Shown here in pieces: positions 1 through 13,934 of a stretch of 64,000 nucleotides of DNA. The stretch is from Hirudo medicinalis. Taxonomy: Eukaryota; Annelida; Clitellata; Hirudinida; Hirudinidae. Under the pieces are notes generated by a model. The model was not told where the DNA came from and did not search any database. It worked only from the letters and a program-made list of their open reading frames with translations. Made by a program: the position numbers and the translations under genes. Location of the stretch: contig MPNW01000127.1 in NCBI GenBank assembly GCA_011800805.1, forward strand, positions 1 to 64,000, in the 5' to 3' direction. Every line of letters starts with the position of its first letter. The first letter of the stretch is position 1.

Positions 1-200
1 GATAATGATAGCGATAACGATAACGATAACGATAACGATAACGATAATGATATTAATAATAATATATTTTAGAATTATTATTATAATTATAATTATACAA
101 AACAAAAAATAAATTTTAAAATAATTACTCGATTACAATTAATAACTAGAGTAATTTAGTTGTAATATTTAATAAATAGATTTTAAAATTTATTAATTAG
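1..200. repeat. Intronic simple repeat (GATAAC/GATAAT)n and AT-rich DNA
   Basis: The first ~55 bases are an imperfect hexanucleotide repeat of GATAAC and GATAAT type, followed by AT-rich sequence up to the first visible KIF17 acceptor. I read it as intron of the KIF17 gene entering the window from the left. Confidence 0.7.
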
Positions 201-2037
201 ATTACAAGAACTGGAAGGCAATTTCGTTGGAGGAGAACAATCGAACAATGAAGAGGTGAAAGAAAGAAGAAGGAAGAAGAAGAAATATGCAGAGGAGAGA
301 AATAAGAAATTACAGGGTCATTAATTGAAACTTATTACTCATTATCTTTCATAACTTTCACTTATTTTATTATTAAACAATTAACTACGTTCGAAAGATT
401 CTTATGTACTCAGTCACAAATCATCATCTGTACTAGTTGGACTTTAGACTAAAGCATTGATTACCTTAAATAATACTAATATGTTAACATTGTTATTTAC
501 AAATTAAATGGAAAATATTTAAAGTAGAAGCCAAAAAAAGAAACTGTTTTAACAGAGGCCCTAGCCAACACAGACGGTGATGAGATTGTGGCGGGCATTT
601 TCAAGGATGTTCAGGATGAACTCAAGTACAAGCACAGACTTCTGGAGAAGGAAAGACAAAAGGTACTTTCAACTGACTCTTGCGAGTTAAACATTAGAAT
701 TAGAAGTAGAAAAAAGAACATTTCTTCTAGGACTGGAAACATTTTAATGTCAGAACTAATTTCGCGCTTTTACATTTAATATTTTAAATTTTAATTATTT
801 GTACTTTTTGTTTATCCGATCTTTTGAGCGTCTTGAGTTGACAATGATGACAATGGTATTGATGGTAATAATAGTATTAGATAGATAATAACTTTTCAAC
901 TTATCCGTATCATTAGATGGATAATAATATTACGTATCTATTAAGGTAACAGTATAATTATAACGATAAAAAACAGTAATCGTAATAAGACTTGTTGAAT
1001 TCACTCAGTCGGAGGTATTGAGATGCGAGATACTGGATCTCCAAGCAGAATTTGAACAGGATAGGAAGGACTACCTGGACTCTATTCGCAAACAGGAGCA
1101 GCAGTTGAAATATTACCAGGCTGTCATAGCTCGCATCCATCCACTCATCCGGAGAGACTGCAACTTCACCAACCTGGAGAGGATAAAGTCTCAATCAGAA
1201 TGGGATGAGATCAACAAGACGTGGGTCCTTCCAAAAGTCGTCATTGAGAAGAATCATCTTCCTTCGGCCAACACGCCGACCAGTAATTTCATCCATCAAA
1301 ACCTTCTTTTGTTGTTCGCGTGCATCGATAAGAATGTTGATATGTTTTGTGCTAACCACGCCAAACAACAGTTGCTTCGAAATGAGGCAGGTGTGGCTTT
1401 CCATCAATAACACACTTCATTGCGCATTCCTGCATGTGCATTATAATTAATATAATAATTTGTTTCTATAATTTTTAATTCAGATAATCAACCTCAACAC
1501 AAGGAAATTCACGATGATTTTGATTCATATGATGACCAAAGATTTATCCAGGTGTTTACAACCTTTTAGAATCTATTTATAATGTTGTATAAGCATTACG
1601 ATTTACGTCATAATTGTTTAATTCTACCCACTACTTACTCCTCCTTCATGTCGCAGAGGCTGCAAAACAGCGACGAGCAAGAAATTGCCAAAAATTACTT
1701 CAAAAACTCAAGGGCTGAAGAGATCTTAAGTTAGTCAGCCTAATAACTGAAAGATAATAATAATATTGATAACAATAAAAACATAAGTTAAATAATGCCA
1801 TAAGAATCAGAGTCGCTCGTACGTTGGTCCACATTTGTTAGATCGGCATTAACACCACCAGCCTTTCAACTTACCATTTCAATTCCAGATGCCACCATGC
1901 TAATGGAAAACAACGTCGGCCCAAGGATCAAGAAGTCCAATCCTCAAAGCCCCGAGAATGACGAGTCTCTGGTGAGAAAACCAGTCCGTTTGGAAGCTCT
2001 TCCATCGAAGGGAAAGCGGAGGCAGAACAAAAATTAA
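201..2037 (+). CDS. KIF17: Kinesin-like protein KIF17/OSM-3, C-terminal exons (5' part off window)
   Basis: Homodimeric kinesin-2 motor that carries cargo along ciliary and dendritic microtubules; only the coiled-coil and tail are present here. Exons: 201-316, 556-662, 1009-1282, 1484-1551, 1657-1729, 1889-2037 (stop TAA 2035-2037). All phases agree and give about 261 residues. KIF17 hallmarks are a VGGEQSNNEE segment in the first exon, YLDSIRKQEQQLKYYQ followed by HPLIRRDCNFTNLE and WDEINKTWVLPKVVI in the third, EQEIAKNYFKNSRAEEIL in the fifth, and a basic tail RKPVRLEALPSKGKRR at the end. The fifth exon would meet a TAG at 1732 if not spliced; the donor at 1730 (GTTAGT) joins it in frame to the last exon. 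A candidate AATAAA lies at 2265-2270. The motor domain is not in the window. Identification rests on remembered family similarity. Confidence 0.88.
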
Positions 2038-3332
2038 TTAGCGGACCATCGCAAGAGGGCTGTGATAGTTTATTTAAGAGCTTCGATATTTCCGCATCGT
2101 CGTCGTCATCATGTGAAATTCTTATCGGCATTTAAACTCCGCAAATTGTTCACTAGGCTTAATGACCAGTAGGCATCAATTGAGCAGTCATTTCTGGACC
2201 GGTTCACTTAACGCGTCGTTCGCGAAGATTTATTTTTGTCACCGAATTAGAAACTAATGACAATAATAAAAACTAAAATTAACAGCAACATCTTTGACTC
2301 GCAATTCAATAACTCCTCCGTATCAAGTTGGCGTGTCACTTTAAAACAAAGAGAGGACAGATAATGATAAAAAGATAAAAATCTCGTCGTCCACGATCTC
2401 AAAGGAAAATTGCACTGCATGTTTTGAAAGAATGAGGAGTTGGAAATAAGATGCGGAATGGAATCAAATTTCATGACTCAACACAGAAATGCCTCATTCC
2501 AGAATTTAGGAAGAATTCACAGATGCCATGTAAGGTGATGATGAGACCCGAATTGTTTGCATTTATTCTCAACACAAGCATTCTGAACTTCGATCTGTTC
2601 CTAAACGTTAGAAATGTTCTAAAAATAGGCAAATGATTCGCCAAGGGTAAAACATGCAGAATTCAGCGCACAAAAAAAACATACTGGACCTAAAGATCGG
2701 TCTGCGAGAAGAATGTAACACTAAAAGCGAGCCAGGTTTGGAGATTAATAGTTAGCTGATGATGTTCGGTGCAATCGATTAAGTAGTTATGACGTCTCTC
2801 AAACATTCTTGGTCTCTGGTCATTCTTGTCAATAATCCGCGAATTCTGCCAAATATGGTGTAGCTTCACTAGAACAATATTTCATTATAAATCCAATTAA
2901 GCTAAAGTAATTTTTGAAGACTAGCTAAATTAAGCCATCGTTTTATTTAAATAAATTACCTGGTTAATCGAGTGACCACCAGGATGATGAGGAAGATCAC
3001 TTTGTTGTGATGTCAGGAAGATGTCGTAATTACAGCATTGATAGCATTTCATTGATAACAACAGTAACCACTCACGCATGCTCATCAGTTGAGATTTTGG
3101 TCTGAAAATACTCACAGCAGGATTGTTGAATCCAGCACAGCAGCCTACATAGAGCTCCTACCTGGCTATATCAAGTCGCTCTCTTTGCAAGTCTGGCAGA
3201 CATTGAGGTTTGAGCGCCTGAGTTTCAAGCGATTCGGAAAACTGTGCAGTAGGTTTGCTATTGATTTATAATAAAAAATTGAATTTAGTGACCTGTTTAT
3301 AAATTCGACCGATTTTGTTTTTTGTCTGTCAG
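2038..3332. other. KIF17 3' flank and intergenic DNA
   Basis: This holds the KIF17 3' UTR with a polyadenylation hexamer at 2265-2270. An open stretch at 3089-3248 ends in a fair donor (GTAGGT at 3249) and could be a 5' untranslated exon of the next gene. I see no coding evidence otherwise. Confidence 0.5.
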
Positions 3333-3344
3333 ATAGCCAAAAAC

Positions 3345-5715
3345 ATGGAATACTTCGGACCTATAATTAGAACTCCAAGAGTCCTAAGAAGAGAGAGTTT
3401 TGTAAGGATATTTGCTTTAAAACCTAGCGTGGAAGTTGGACAAATTTTTCATCAACAAACGCTATTTTTTAGGTTCGTCGCTCGAGCAGCATTGCCCCAT
3501 TCATGGGCAGCAGACGATCTTTTGTATCAACTTTCCCGAGATCTCGATCCAGTTTTGGATACAGACTGTCTGACGTTGGAAGAGATGGATGCTTGGTGAC
3601 GAGACAAATTGAAACCAGTCCTTTGTTTTCGCCATCCTTCGGATTTTCCTCTTATTCAACTTCACCCCTGAGAAGCTCTTTCTACAAAAGAGGAAGATCC
3701 TTCTCTCTCGAGCCTACTGTAAGTGCTTTTATAATTTATTATCGTGTTGTTAGATTACAATTTACTATGAATACTAAGATGAAGAAGTAATATCTATCGA
3801 TTCTATTAGAAATGTTCAGTCAAATCCAAATGTACAGTTGGCAAATAATAACGTTCATTCATTTCAGTGGTGGCCACTGTCGACATTCGACTCTTGGGAT
3901 AGCTCCTTCTCGCCAATTCACACGAGAACCTCTTTCTCTCGCGTACCCTCCCTCCCTCGTTTGTCAAGATGGGATTCATTCAGTAAGCCATACTACACCG
4001 TCGCAGGCAGTAGCGCCGAAGGTGGCGAGCTCGTCATGAAAAGAACTTCTTTCCATCAGTCACCAGTAAGGACTCCACTCAGAAGTTTGTCCCTGACAAA
4101 CCAGTCTGCATCTGCTGAAGAAAAGGTCGTCGCTGAGAGCAACGTCGTCACAAAGAAGACATCTGCCCAAAAAGACGCCGTTGACAAAAAGGGAGAAGTA
4201 GAAGAAAAGACTTCGATTTATCGCCTGGAAACTCCACACGGAGTTCAGAAAACCCTCGACGAAACAGGAGAAGATGAGGAAAAAGCTTCATTCTTCCGTT
4301 TTGAAACTCCAGCCATGTCAGATCGCAACATGAACGTATTCAAGCGTTCCGAATTCGATAGGTGGGTCGCCCCCAATCGCAGAGAAGTTGCTTCCTACTG
4401 CTACAAATCGTCCTTCTCCGCTTCTCACCGTGGTTCATTAGCTTCCCTTCCTCCAGCGCCTGTGAGTAGAATATCCGTGATAAACAAGTCAACCACTGAA
4501 AATGGACCAAAGAGCTCAGTAGAGGTCGTAGAACTTGAGAAACCGAAAACTATCAAATCTACAGTTATTGAGGTTGGCCATAAAACTGCTTTTTTTTTTC
4601 ATTTTTTAAACAAATTCAGTTTCAAAAAAACCCACAATTATTATAATTTTAGACTAAAATCGAGGGAGAAACGTTCCCAGAACGCAGCGAACTATTCGAT
4701 GACCTTAGACATAGGACATTGGAAGCCAAGAATCTTCTGGGTAGACACAGAATCTTGCTGGATCGTTACCTGCCTGTCAAGTTGGGACCAGAACCAGAGG
4801 TTGCATTTGAGATCCAAAACAAATATGGAGAACTCGTAGAAAGGTAATTTAAATTAACTCATTAAAAATTTGAATATTGAAACAACATAAGTATTGGATA
4901 GTAAGTTTTAAAATTATACAAGATAAGAACTTGTCATTCAAGATTAGGTTTAAATATCAGTAATTGCTCTTCATACAACAGTGATGAAGCATAAAAATTA
5001 AATATTGAATTGAATGTATTTTGATTATATCATAGCTATAATTGTAGAAATTTCCTTAATCACAATTCACATTTTATGAATAGGCTGCCATTCATTGAGA
5101 GAAGAAGTAAAGTGGAAGTTCAAGCAGAAGAGAAGGAGAATAAGGACGAACAGGTTTCAGAGCACGTCACAGTTATCAAGCCTTATTCGCCAGCACAAAG
5201 CACTAGGTCCTACAGAGCTACGTACAGTTATCACGTGCCCGTAAGTATTTAATTGTGATTTTATTAATTTTTGATGGCTATGTTATTTATGTATATATAT
5301 ATATATAAACGGTACTTTGCATTGTATATCCCTATTGAATGTTAGGGCACTATAATCGCTCAGCCATTTATACATGCAGAGCATCGTCTTCCAAGAGTTC
5401 TCCCTTGCGTTGCAAGCTGGGGAAAGCGACTTATAACGACTGCTACTTTTTACCGTCTTAGGCGGGAATGCGACCTTCTGAGCTAACCAGTTCTTATAAT
5501 CAAAAAATGTTCCTGTTCCTTTATAACGTTTTTATAAAATGTTACGTTTTTCAATAACATATTACTTACCTCTGAAACGAAATAAAAAAAAAAATATTGA
5601 CACATTAGTTAATTTGCAGAGTTCTTTCACACCAACCATTTCGGAGACAAGGAGGAGAGCCAGAGAAGTCCTTTGCAAAGTCAAGAGAGATCCATTTTAC
5701 TTCTCTTTTAACTAA
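3345..5715 (+). CDS. Unrecognised Ser/Arg/Phe-rich protein, 483 aa, six exons
   Basis: I do not recognise this family. Exons: 3345-3401 (first exon opens at 3333 after an AG), 3473-3718, 3868-4572, 4653-4843, 5084-5240, 5620-5715. Every junction is GT-AG and phases agree (0,0,0,2,0). The N-terminal ~250 residues are rich in Ser, Arg, Phe and Trp with many RxS-type phosphorylatable sites (GRSFSLEPTWWPLSTF). There is an imperfect internal repeat (EEKTSIYRLETP and EEKASFFRFETP). The C-terminal third is more conventional (DDLRHRTLEAKNLLGRHRIL and RRRAREVLCKVKRDPFYFSF), probably helical. There is no signal peptide or membrane segment. Composition recalls muscle or cytoskeletal filament-associated proteins, but that is inference. 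Codon use and long frames inside well-placed splice sites support a real gene; the ATG choice is the first in the exon. Confidence 0.75.
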
Positions 5716-7315
5716 TTTTATTCCCTCCTTTAAAGCGACGCTGGAGCATTTTTTTAAATAGGCAATTTCAAAAGTAATGAGTAATTAGAGGTTCTTTTTG
5801 ATCATGATTCGTAATATTGATTTGCAGCTTTTAAGTGATTTTCTTTAGTTCTTGTTGCTATCTGCAGTTGGTTTTCGAAATTCATAATTTTCTCAGTGCG
5901 TAATCGTTTCTGGTAAATGTTTGATTCGCTTTTTATTGAAAATAAAACAATAAAAAAAAAGAAAAACTTGTTGCTTGTACATCTCAAAATTTATGATACA
6001 CAACTGATATACGTAATTACAATTCTACTTCCGACCGAATGCTAACCACACAACATTTCACTACAAAAGTGATGTGATACGTCGGACCAGGACCTAGAAA
6101 TTTCGGACCTAGAGTGGCCACAGGTCCTTAAACTATTTTTTTTTTCGAAAAAGTTTATAAAAGATGAGTCGTCATACAAATCATACTAATATAAGCTCAT
6201 ATTTGGTTGATATCGATAATATTTAAAAAAAAAAAACTGTTGTCAAATTAATGTAAAAACTGCGGTAATAATAATATTAATAATACAATTATTTCTCTAT
6301 TTTCTATGCAAGTATTTCTTTCGTAAGTTTTGTCATTGCAGTTGACTAGGTGACTAGGTAATATTACTATGTAGGCATAGTTCATTATAGTAGTTTAAGA
6401 CCCGAGCTGGTCCTATAAAATTGCCGGGCCCCTTCATTTGCCACCCCTTGAGGTGGACTTATGTCACTTGAGGAGCATGGTTACAAAGTGACTCCAATTT
6501 TTTTTTGCTTTATAATGTTAGGGAAATGCAATAATTCAACTTATTTTGAAATAAGTCTACGTTGTCTATTAGAAGTTGCCTGTTAGAGCAAGATTTACCG
6601 ATACTCAATGCATTTTTGTCATTCTCATCAGCTTTTTGTCAATTTCATTGTTATCGAACTATTATATTTAGTTCGTAGAAAATCATGGGCGAGGGTAAGA
6701 CAGAACAGGGGAGAAACAAATGCCATACACCCCATCCAAAGTAAGACCCTGGTTATTTGTAATAAAAATTACTATTAGCGGATATATACAATCCATTCCA
6801 AAAAGCAATCATATTTCGTTCGAGTCAAATTTATCTGTTCTACAACTAGTTTTACAACTAGTTGAAACTTTAGGACACTAATGTCATTTTCAATTAAGAC
6901 AATTATATAAATATACTTATTAACATTGAATCTATTTTCATTTCAAATTTTATCATAAGAAATCATATTCTTCAGGCTATCCTTATTTTTTTTTAATCTC
7001 TGGTGAACCTCCAAGTAATCAGCTAATATCATGTAATCTTCGCAAAATTTGAGAATTCAAGCTCTTGAATGTAATGAAATTAATTGGCATCAAAAGGACG
7101 CTTTCGTTTGATTAATTTTAGAGGTTTATCATACATTATCGAATGTCAATAAAAGGAAGCCTTCAGATTTTTCAACAGCTCCCTCAAAATGGTTCCTTCA
7201 AGTTCCATGTCTCACTTCATAAAGTCACAGATAAACCAGATCAGAGAAAAATTAGCGTCCTAAAGTTACTTATTATCTAAGTATGTACAAGTGTTTCAAT
7301 AATTCCATACATGAC
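5716..7315. other. Intergenic, AT-rich, no gene seen
   Basis: No frame is supported. Around 6390-6480 a locally GC-richer stretch (GCCGGGCCCC core) looks like a transposon remnant, but I cannot assign it. Poly-A and poly-T runs are scattered. Confidence 0.5.
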
Positions 7316-7319
7316 AAGT

Positions 7320-7784
7320 CTTAAAATCCTTGGCCTATGACCTTAAAGCACCGTAGACTGATTTTGGACCTCAGTTTGTGGTACAAGGGTACATGATGAC
7401 GAACCTTATAAACAATATCAACCCAGCCTCCTATTCTGGTACGAGAGGCCTTACTTATAAAATAAGACCAGTCTAGTATACTGTAAACGCAACCAAATAC
7501 TTCTTCTCCAACAGAATAGTCCGCGTCTGGAATTCACTACCAGATGACATTGTAACCTCTACATCCTAACATAACAATTATTTGCAGTGGTTAAGAAGAC
7601 TTTGAGATAACTAAGAGATAACATTGACTAACCTAACAGATGACTTAGGAAACCACCCATCCTTTTCTAATGTTTGGACTTTTTCCTGTCAGTTGGTATT
7701 TTCAATGTTCCTCATTTTCCGTGTGAGTGGCAAGGCATTGCTTGCTAATCGGTTTGTTTATTCGAATAATAAATAAATAAATAA
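7320..7784 (+). mobile_element. Decayed non-LTR retrotransposon, reverse-transcriptase C-terminal end and 3' tail
   Basis: Plus-strand frames contain KHRRLILDLSLWYKG, TRGLTYKIRPV and then NRIVRVWNSLPDDIV, the characteristic end of CR1/Jockey/RTE-like ORF2 proteins. The frame is broken by stops and a shift. The sequence ends in a short TAAA-type tail at 7766-7784, the usual 3' end of such elements. It is an inactive fragment. The relic at 35890-36900 shows a similar protein end and tail on the opposite strand. Confidence 0.75.
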
Positions 7785-8142
7785 GATTAATTTGAGAACC
7801 TTGTTTAAAATTTACGATGAATTATGCATGATAACGCTGCCAAATTGTATTTATTTTATTTAATAATTACAATTGCTTGCAACATTTTTTAAATTAAAAT
7901 AATTTATTTTAATGTAATTTACGTTGCGATATATTTGATCAATATATTTTTAATTATAAATACTTAATGTTATTTAAAACTATTTATTTAAAATTAATAA
8001 AAAATAAAGTTAAACTTTTGGTTTGTGAAACTTGTTAAATAAATATATCAAATCTATGAGGCGCATTTCTAAAAGCACGATTTTCAGTTTATTGTTGGAC
8101 TGAGTCTATTTTTTCGTTCATTGGGCAGGCACTTTTGAGAAA

Positions 8143-10465
<2,323 letters not shown>

Positions 10466-10510
10466 AGGCCATTCTCGCCAATGAACTTGTCACTCCAGCT
10501 CTTGTTGTAA

Positions 10511-10516
10511 AATAAA
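10511..10516 (+). terminator. Polyadenylation signal of PRMT1
   Basis: A canonical AATAAA lies 46 bases past the PRMT1 stop codon, followed by AT-rich sequence. The position is typical for a short 3' UTR. Confidence 0.75.
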
Positions 10517-10519
10517 GAA

Positions 10520-11190
10520 CAGTATTTTTTCAAATTTAGCAATTTTTGACCTACCTTTTTTGGACCTGGATGGCTATGTTTATTAGCATTTAGCAATGGC
10601 ATTGTTTAGAACAAATTGTCCTAGCATGAAGAAAATAACTCTAAATTCTTTGCTTCTACCTGCTCATTATGTGAGATTTATTTCTTTGTGTGAAACTGTT
10701 TGTGAAACTAATGGACTAGTGTTTGGGAGGGAAGTGATTGTAAAATTGCGAAACCGTTGCAAGGCGTTGGGCGTGATGCTGCTTGGGTTCAGGTCTACTT
10801 TTACTCCGACAGTAGATTTGCTGTGGGTTAAGACAGGTTTTGGTCGTTTGAACTGAGTGCAATCGTTCTGTTTAAAGCTACAGCCGTTTTTTAAAAGTTA
10901 AGCTGGCAAAAAAACATTTACCAGGATATGCGAATGACGTTGATGCCAATTATAAATGTAATTTTTAATTGTTTTTAATAAATAATTTAAACCACAAATG
11001 AAATTTTATTTGCTAATTTATTAGAGGCAGCTAAATTATATTAATAGGTTATATTATATTATTATCCACTCCCATTCAAGGTGAACCTTACCTATAATCT
11101 TTGAGCTATTCCTGTCTTTACATATTTTGACAACAATAACATAATAATAAGTGGTTTTTCTTTAGAACTTGTTCTTGTAAATCAGTAAAC
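10520..11190. other. Intergenic between PRMT1 and SYAP1
   Basis: About 670 bases. An open frame at 10596-10856 has no recognisable homology or splice context and is probably chance. The region presumably contains the SYAP1 promoter; I see no clear TATA box. Confidence 0.5.
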
Positions 11191-13341
11191 ATGACGTTTG
11201 TGTTTGGAAATGTGGCAAACTGGTTTTCAAACGTAGGCAAGGATGCAACAGTTGAAGAGTCGAATAATGAGCAAGAAATAAGACAAAGTGATGAAAAGTG
11301 CGACCAAGAAAACATAAGCACTAATGAGAACGAGAATAAAACAAATGACAACGAACAAAATCAGTCACTGGAGAAAGATTTAAAGGAAGTCTCACATTTG
11401 GCAATGAACGCAGCTAAGGATTTAGGAGGTACTTTTTATCCCTGGACTTCTTGAGTACATCTTGCTTTTTGTTTATAATTTTAAATTGTGTTAGTAATTG
11501 TTGAAAGGGGTTTTAAAAAAATTTTCTTACTAGGATATATCTTTAATCTTGGAAAGACCTACTCCATTCAAGTGGCAAAGACAGCAAAGCACCTGAAGGA
11601 AACAATTGAAGAAAATGTAAGTTCGTTTTTTGTATTCCATTCGAAACACTGATTATGTAATCTTAAGCAATGTTTGTTATTGCTTTGATTATGCGAATTA
11701 AATGTATTGGTTATCTCAGAATGATGGTTTTGACAGACCATCATTGGGGACTTTACAAAGGAACAGGAAAAGTTTTTGAATGTGAACCGTGAGAAGAAGA
11801 AGATGGCAGATGCTGCCGTGCCACCATGGGTTGGATACAATGAAGAGGAACTGATGAAAACTCAAATAATGGATCTGTCAAAGGTTTCCTTATTTTCAGA
11901 AATTATTGATTTTACGAAATTCATATTCCAAGTGCACTTATCTAACTTCTACCACTAATTATTCATCCATAAATAATTCAAATAACAAGTAATAATAGCC
12001 TATATTCCCTTATAAAATTTGTGGATTTATGTATTTTTCATAAATTAAGGTACAATTATTAAAATTCACAGGACAAGAGGAATGTCTTAAGGAATCCTCC
12101 CTCTGGAATTCAGTTCCACTTTGACTTTGAGAACAGTTTCCCGATTGCACTGGTGATGCTTGAGGAGGATGAACGCCTGAAAGCTTTGAGATTTGAACTC
12201 GTTCCCAAGCAGTTTGTCTTTCTTTTTATTTTACCATATTTAATCATGACAAAAGTATTAAATTGGCATTAAATACTCTTCTTTAATTCATTATCTTGGA
12301 CTTATGAAGTTTTCAGCTCTGACTAATCATGTTCATGTTAACTTAAAGCTTTGTTAAAATATTCTTTACCATATTGACAGCTTAATAATTTTGCTCATTA
12401 CTAACCTGCAAGAATAAAATTTATTTCAAGTTACAGTGCCAATATTAATATTTCTAATACATAAGGTAATAATAATAACACTTAATAATGGATTAATGCC
12501 ATCTTTAGAATCAAGGAAGAGATTTTTTGGAGAAACTACTTCTACAGAGTCTCTCTCATCAAGCAGTCCACCCAACTGACTTCACTCACGCATCAACAAG
12601 GTTTGCAGTTTCTTCACAACACTTTTCTATTCCATTGCATTCTTTTTACATTTCAATTTTCATTATTTTGATTTATAATTGTTTTACAGATCTTCCCAAA
12701 GACAAGGTATCAATAAAAGGTGATTTTTAAATGTCTTTGAAAGCATTGAAAAGCATACAGTGACCCTTTGCAGATGTGCAGATGTGTTGTATTGATTAAG
12801 AATTATGGTTCTTAAATATTATGGAGTTGGAACACCCATGTCTGTAACCAAAAGGCTACAGATAATACTTATTCCTTATTACTGCTTTATTTCTTACATC
12901 ATTACAAAAGATGAGGCTCTTCCTGAAGATCACCATCTTGATGCTGGCGATGACAAGGAACAGGTAAAGGTGGAGGAGTCAGAATTTGTCAGTGATGCTT
13001 TCATTCCAACCAATGTCCAGGACCCTGACCTGACCTCAGCCATGCAACAGCTTTCCACCAACTCAGCTACTGCAGCAGGTTTCAATAATGCTTATTATTT
13101 ATTATCGCATGATTACACATAGTTTAGGATGCAAATCCTCACTATTGTCAATGTGCTGAATAAATGTCTGCTGTTTATTTACTACTAACCAACTTTTCAT
13201 TCAGAGGTCTCTGATTGGGAGCAAGAGTTGCAGGCTGAACTTCAGGAATATGAAGTGGTTAGTGACGAGATTTCAGACGCTGCCCTTGAGCAAGAAATTC
13301 TGAGCCAACTGGAGGAGGAAGTGAGGCAGAAAGCAAACTGA
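11191..13341 (+). CDS. SYAP1: Synapse-associated protein 1 (BSD-domain protein), 338 aa
   Basis: Conserved animal protein with a BSD domain, linked in vertebrates and flies to AKT/mTORC2 signalling and synaptic function. Exons: 11191-11428, 11534-11616, 11737-11883, 12072-12211, 12509-12600, 12690-12706 (only 17 nt), 12916-13078, 13205-13341; phases agree. It opens with [13 protein letters not shown], typical of the family, then an acidic low-complexity linker, [19 protein letters not shown], and the BSD domain (about 160-225) with [19 protein letters not shown] and the hallmark [13 protein letters not shown]. Near the end come SEFVSDAF and [16 protein letters not shown]. Length is near the human protein (about 350). 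The acceptor of exon 7 (GATGAG before GCT) is weak and was chosen to keep frame. Confidence 0.93.
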
Positions 13342-13934
13342 AGCATTTACAAAATGCATCAATCAATGCCATGAACTTGTGGAAGCCAAGTAGTTTTCCA
13401 AATAAGACGTTGTTACTTTTGGTTATAAATGCAGGATCAGAACTTGAGCATGAATAACCAGCTTCCAGAAACTAATTCATTTCTTAAGCCTGCTTATCAG
13501 GTATTTCCAATGTTAGAGGGAGTTCCACATTTAGTGTTATTTTTCATTGCAATTTTTCTTGCTTGCATTATTTTGTTGTTTAATGCAATTTTATTCAAGA
13601 CAAACTTTTCTTGCACTTGCAAAATGATCCTTAAAATGTACTTACAATTTTAGGGGAATTTTAGCATTGCATTATAAACACATGCCTAAAATATCAACAT
13701 TCGAAATGCTCTTTCAGGATTATTAAAGGCAAAGATGAGTTGTGTATATTTCTTCAAAGATTACTGGTTTAATTGAGAAACAAAAGCAAATTTGGTTGTC
13801 TGTCTGTGTTTTGGTGCAAGAAACAGCAATTTATATGTTTTGTAGAAATTATCTCAAAAAGATACTGTTCTTTGAAACCATTAAGAGATAATAATATAAT
13901 ATTAAATATGATAGTAATATTAACAACAAGCTAC
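13342..13934. other. Convergent intergenic spacer SYAP1 / SUDS3
   Basis: About 590 bases between two tail-to-tail genes, holding both 3' UTRs. Small open frames here are not supported. No other feature is seen. Confidence 0.55.

Noticed and set aside
1018..1410. Reading KIF17 exon 3 through to the stop at 1410
   Set aside because: The tail after PTSNF is unlike KIF17, whereas the donor at 1283 joins in phase to exons carrying the known C-terminus.
1732..1734. TAG as the end of KIF17
   Set aside because: The GTTAGT donor at 1730 removes it, and the following exon supplies the conserved basic tail.
10596..10856. 86-codon frame after PRMT1
   Set aside because: No recognised similarity, no splice or promoter context, lies past the polyadenylation signal.
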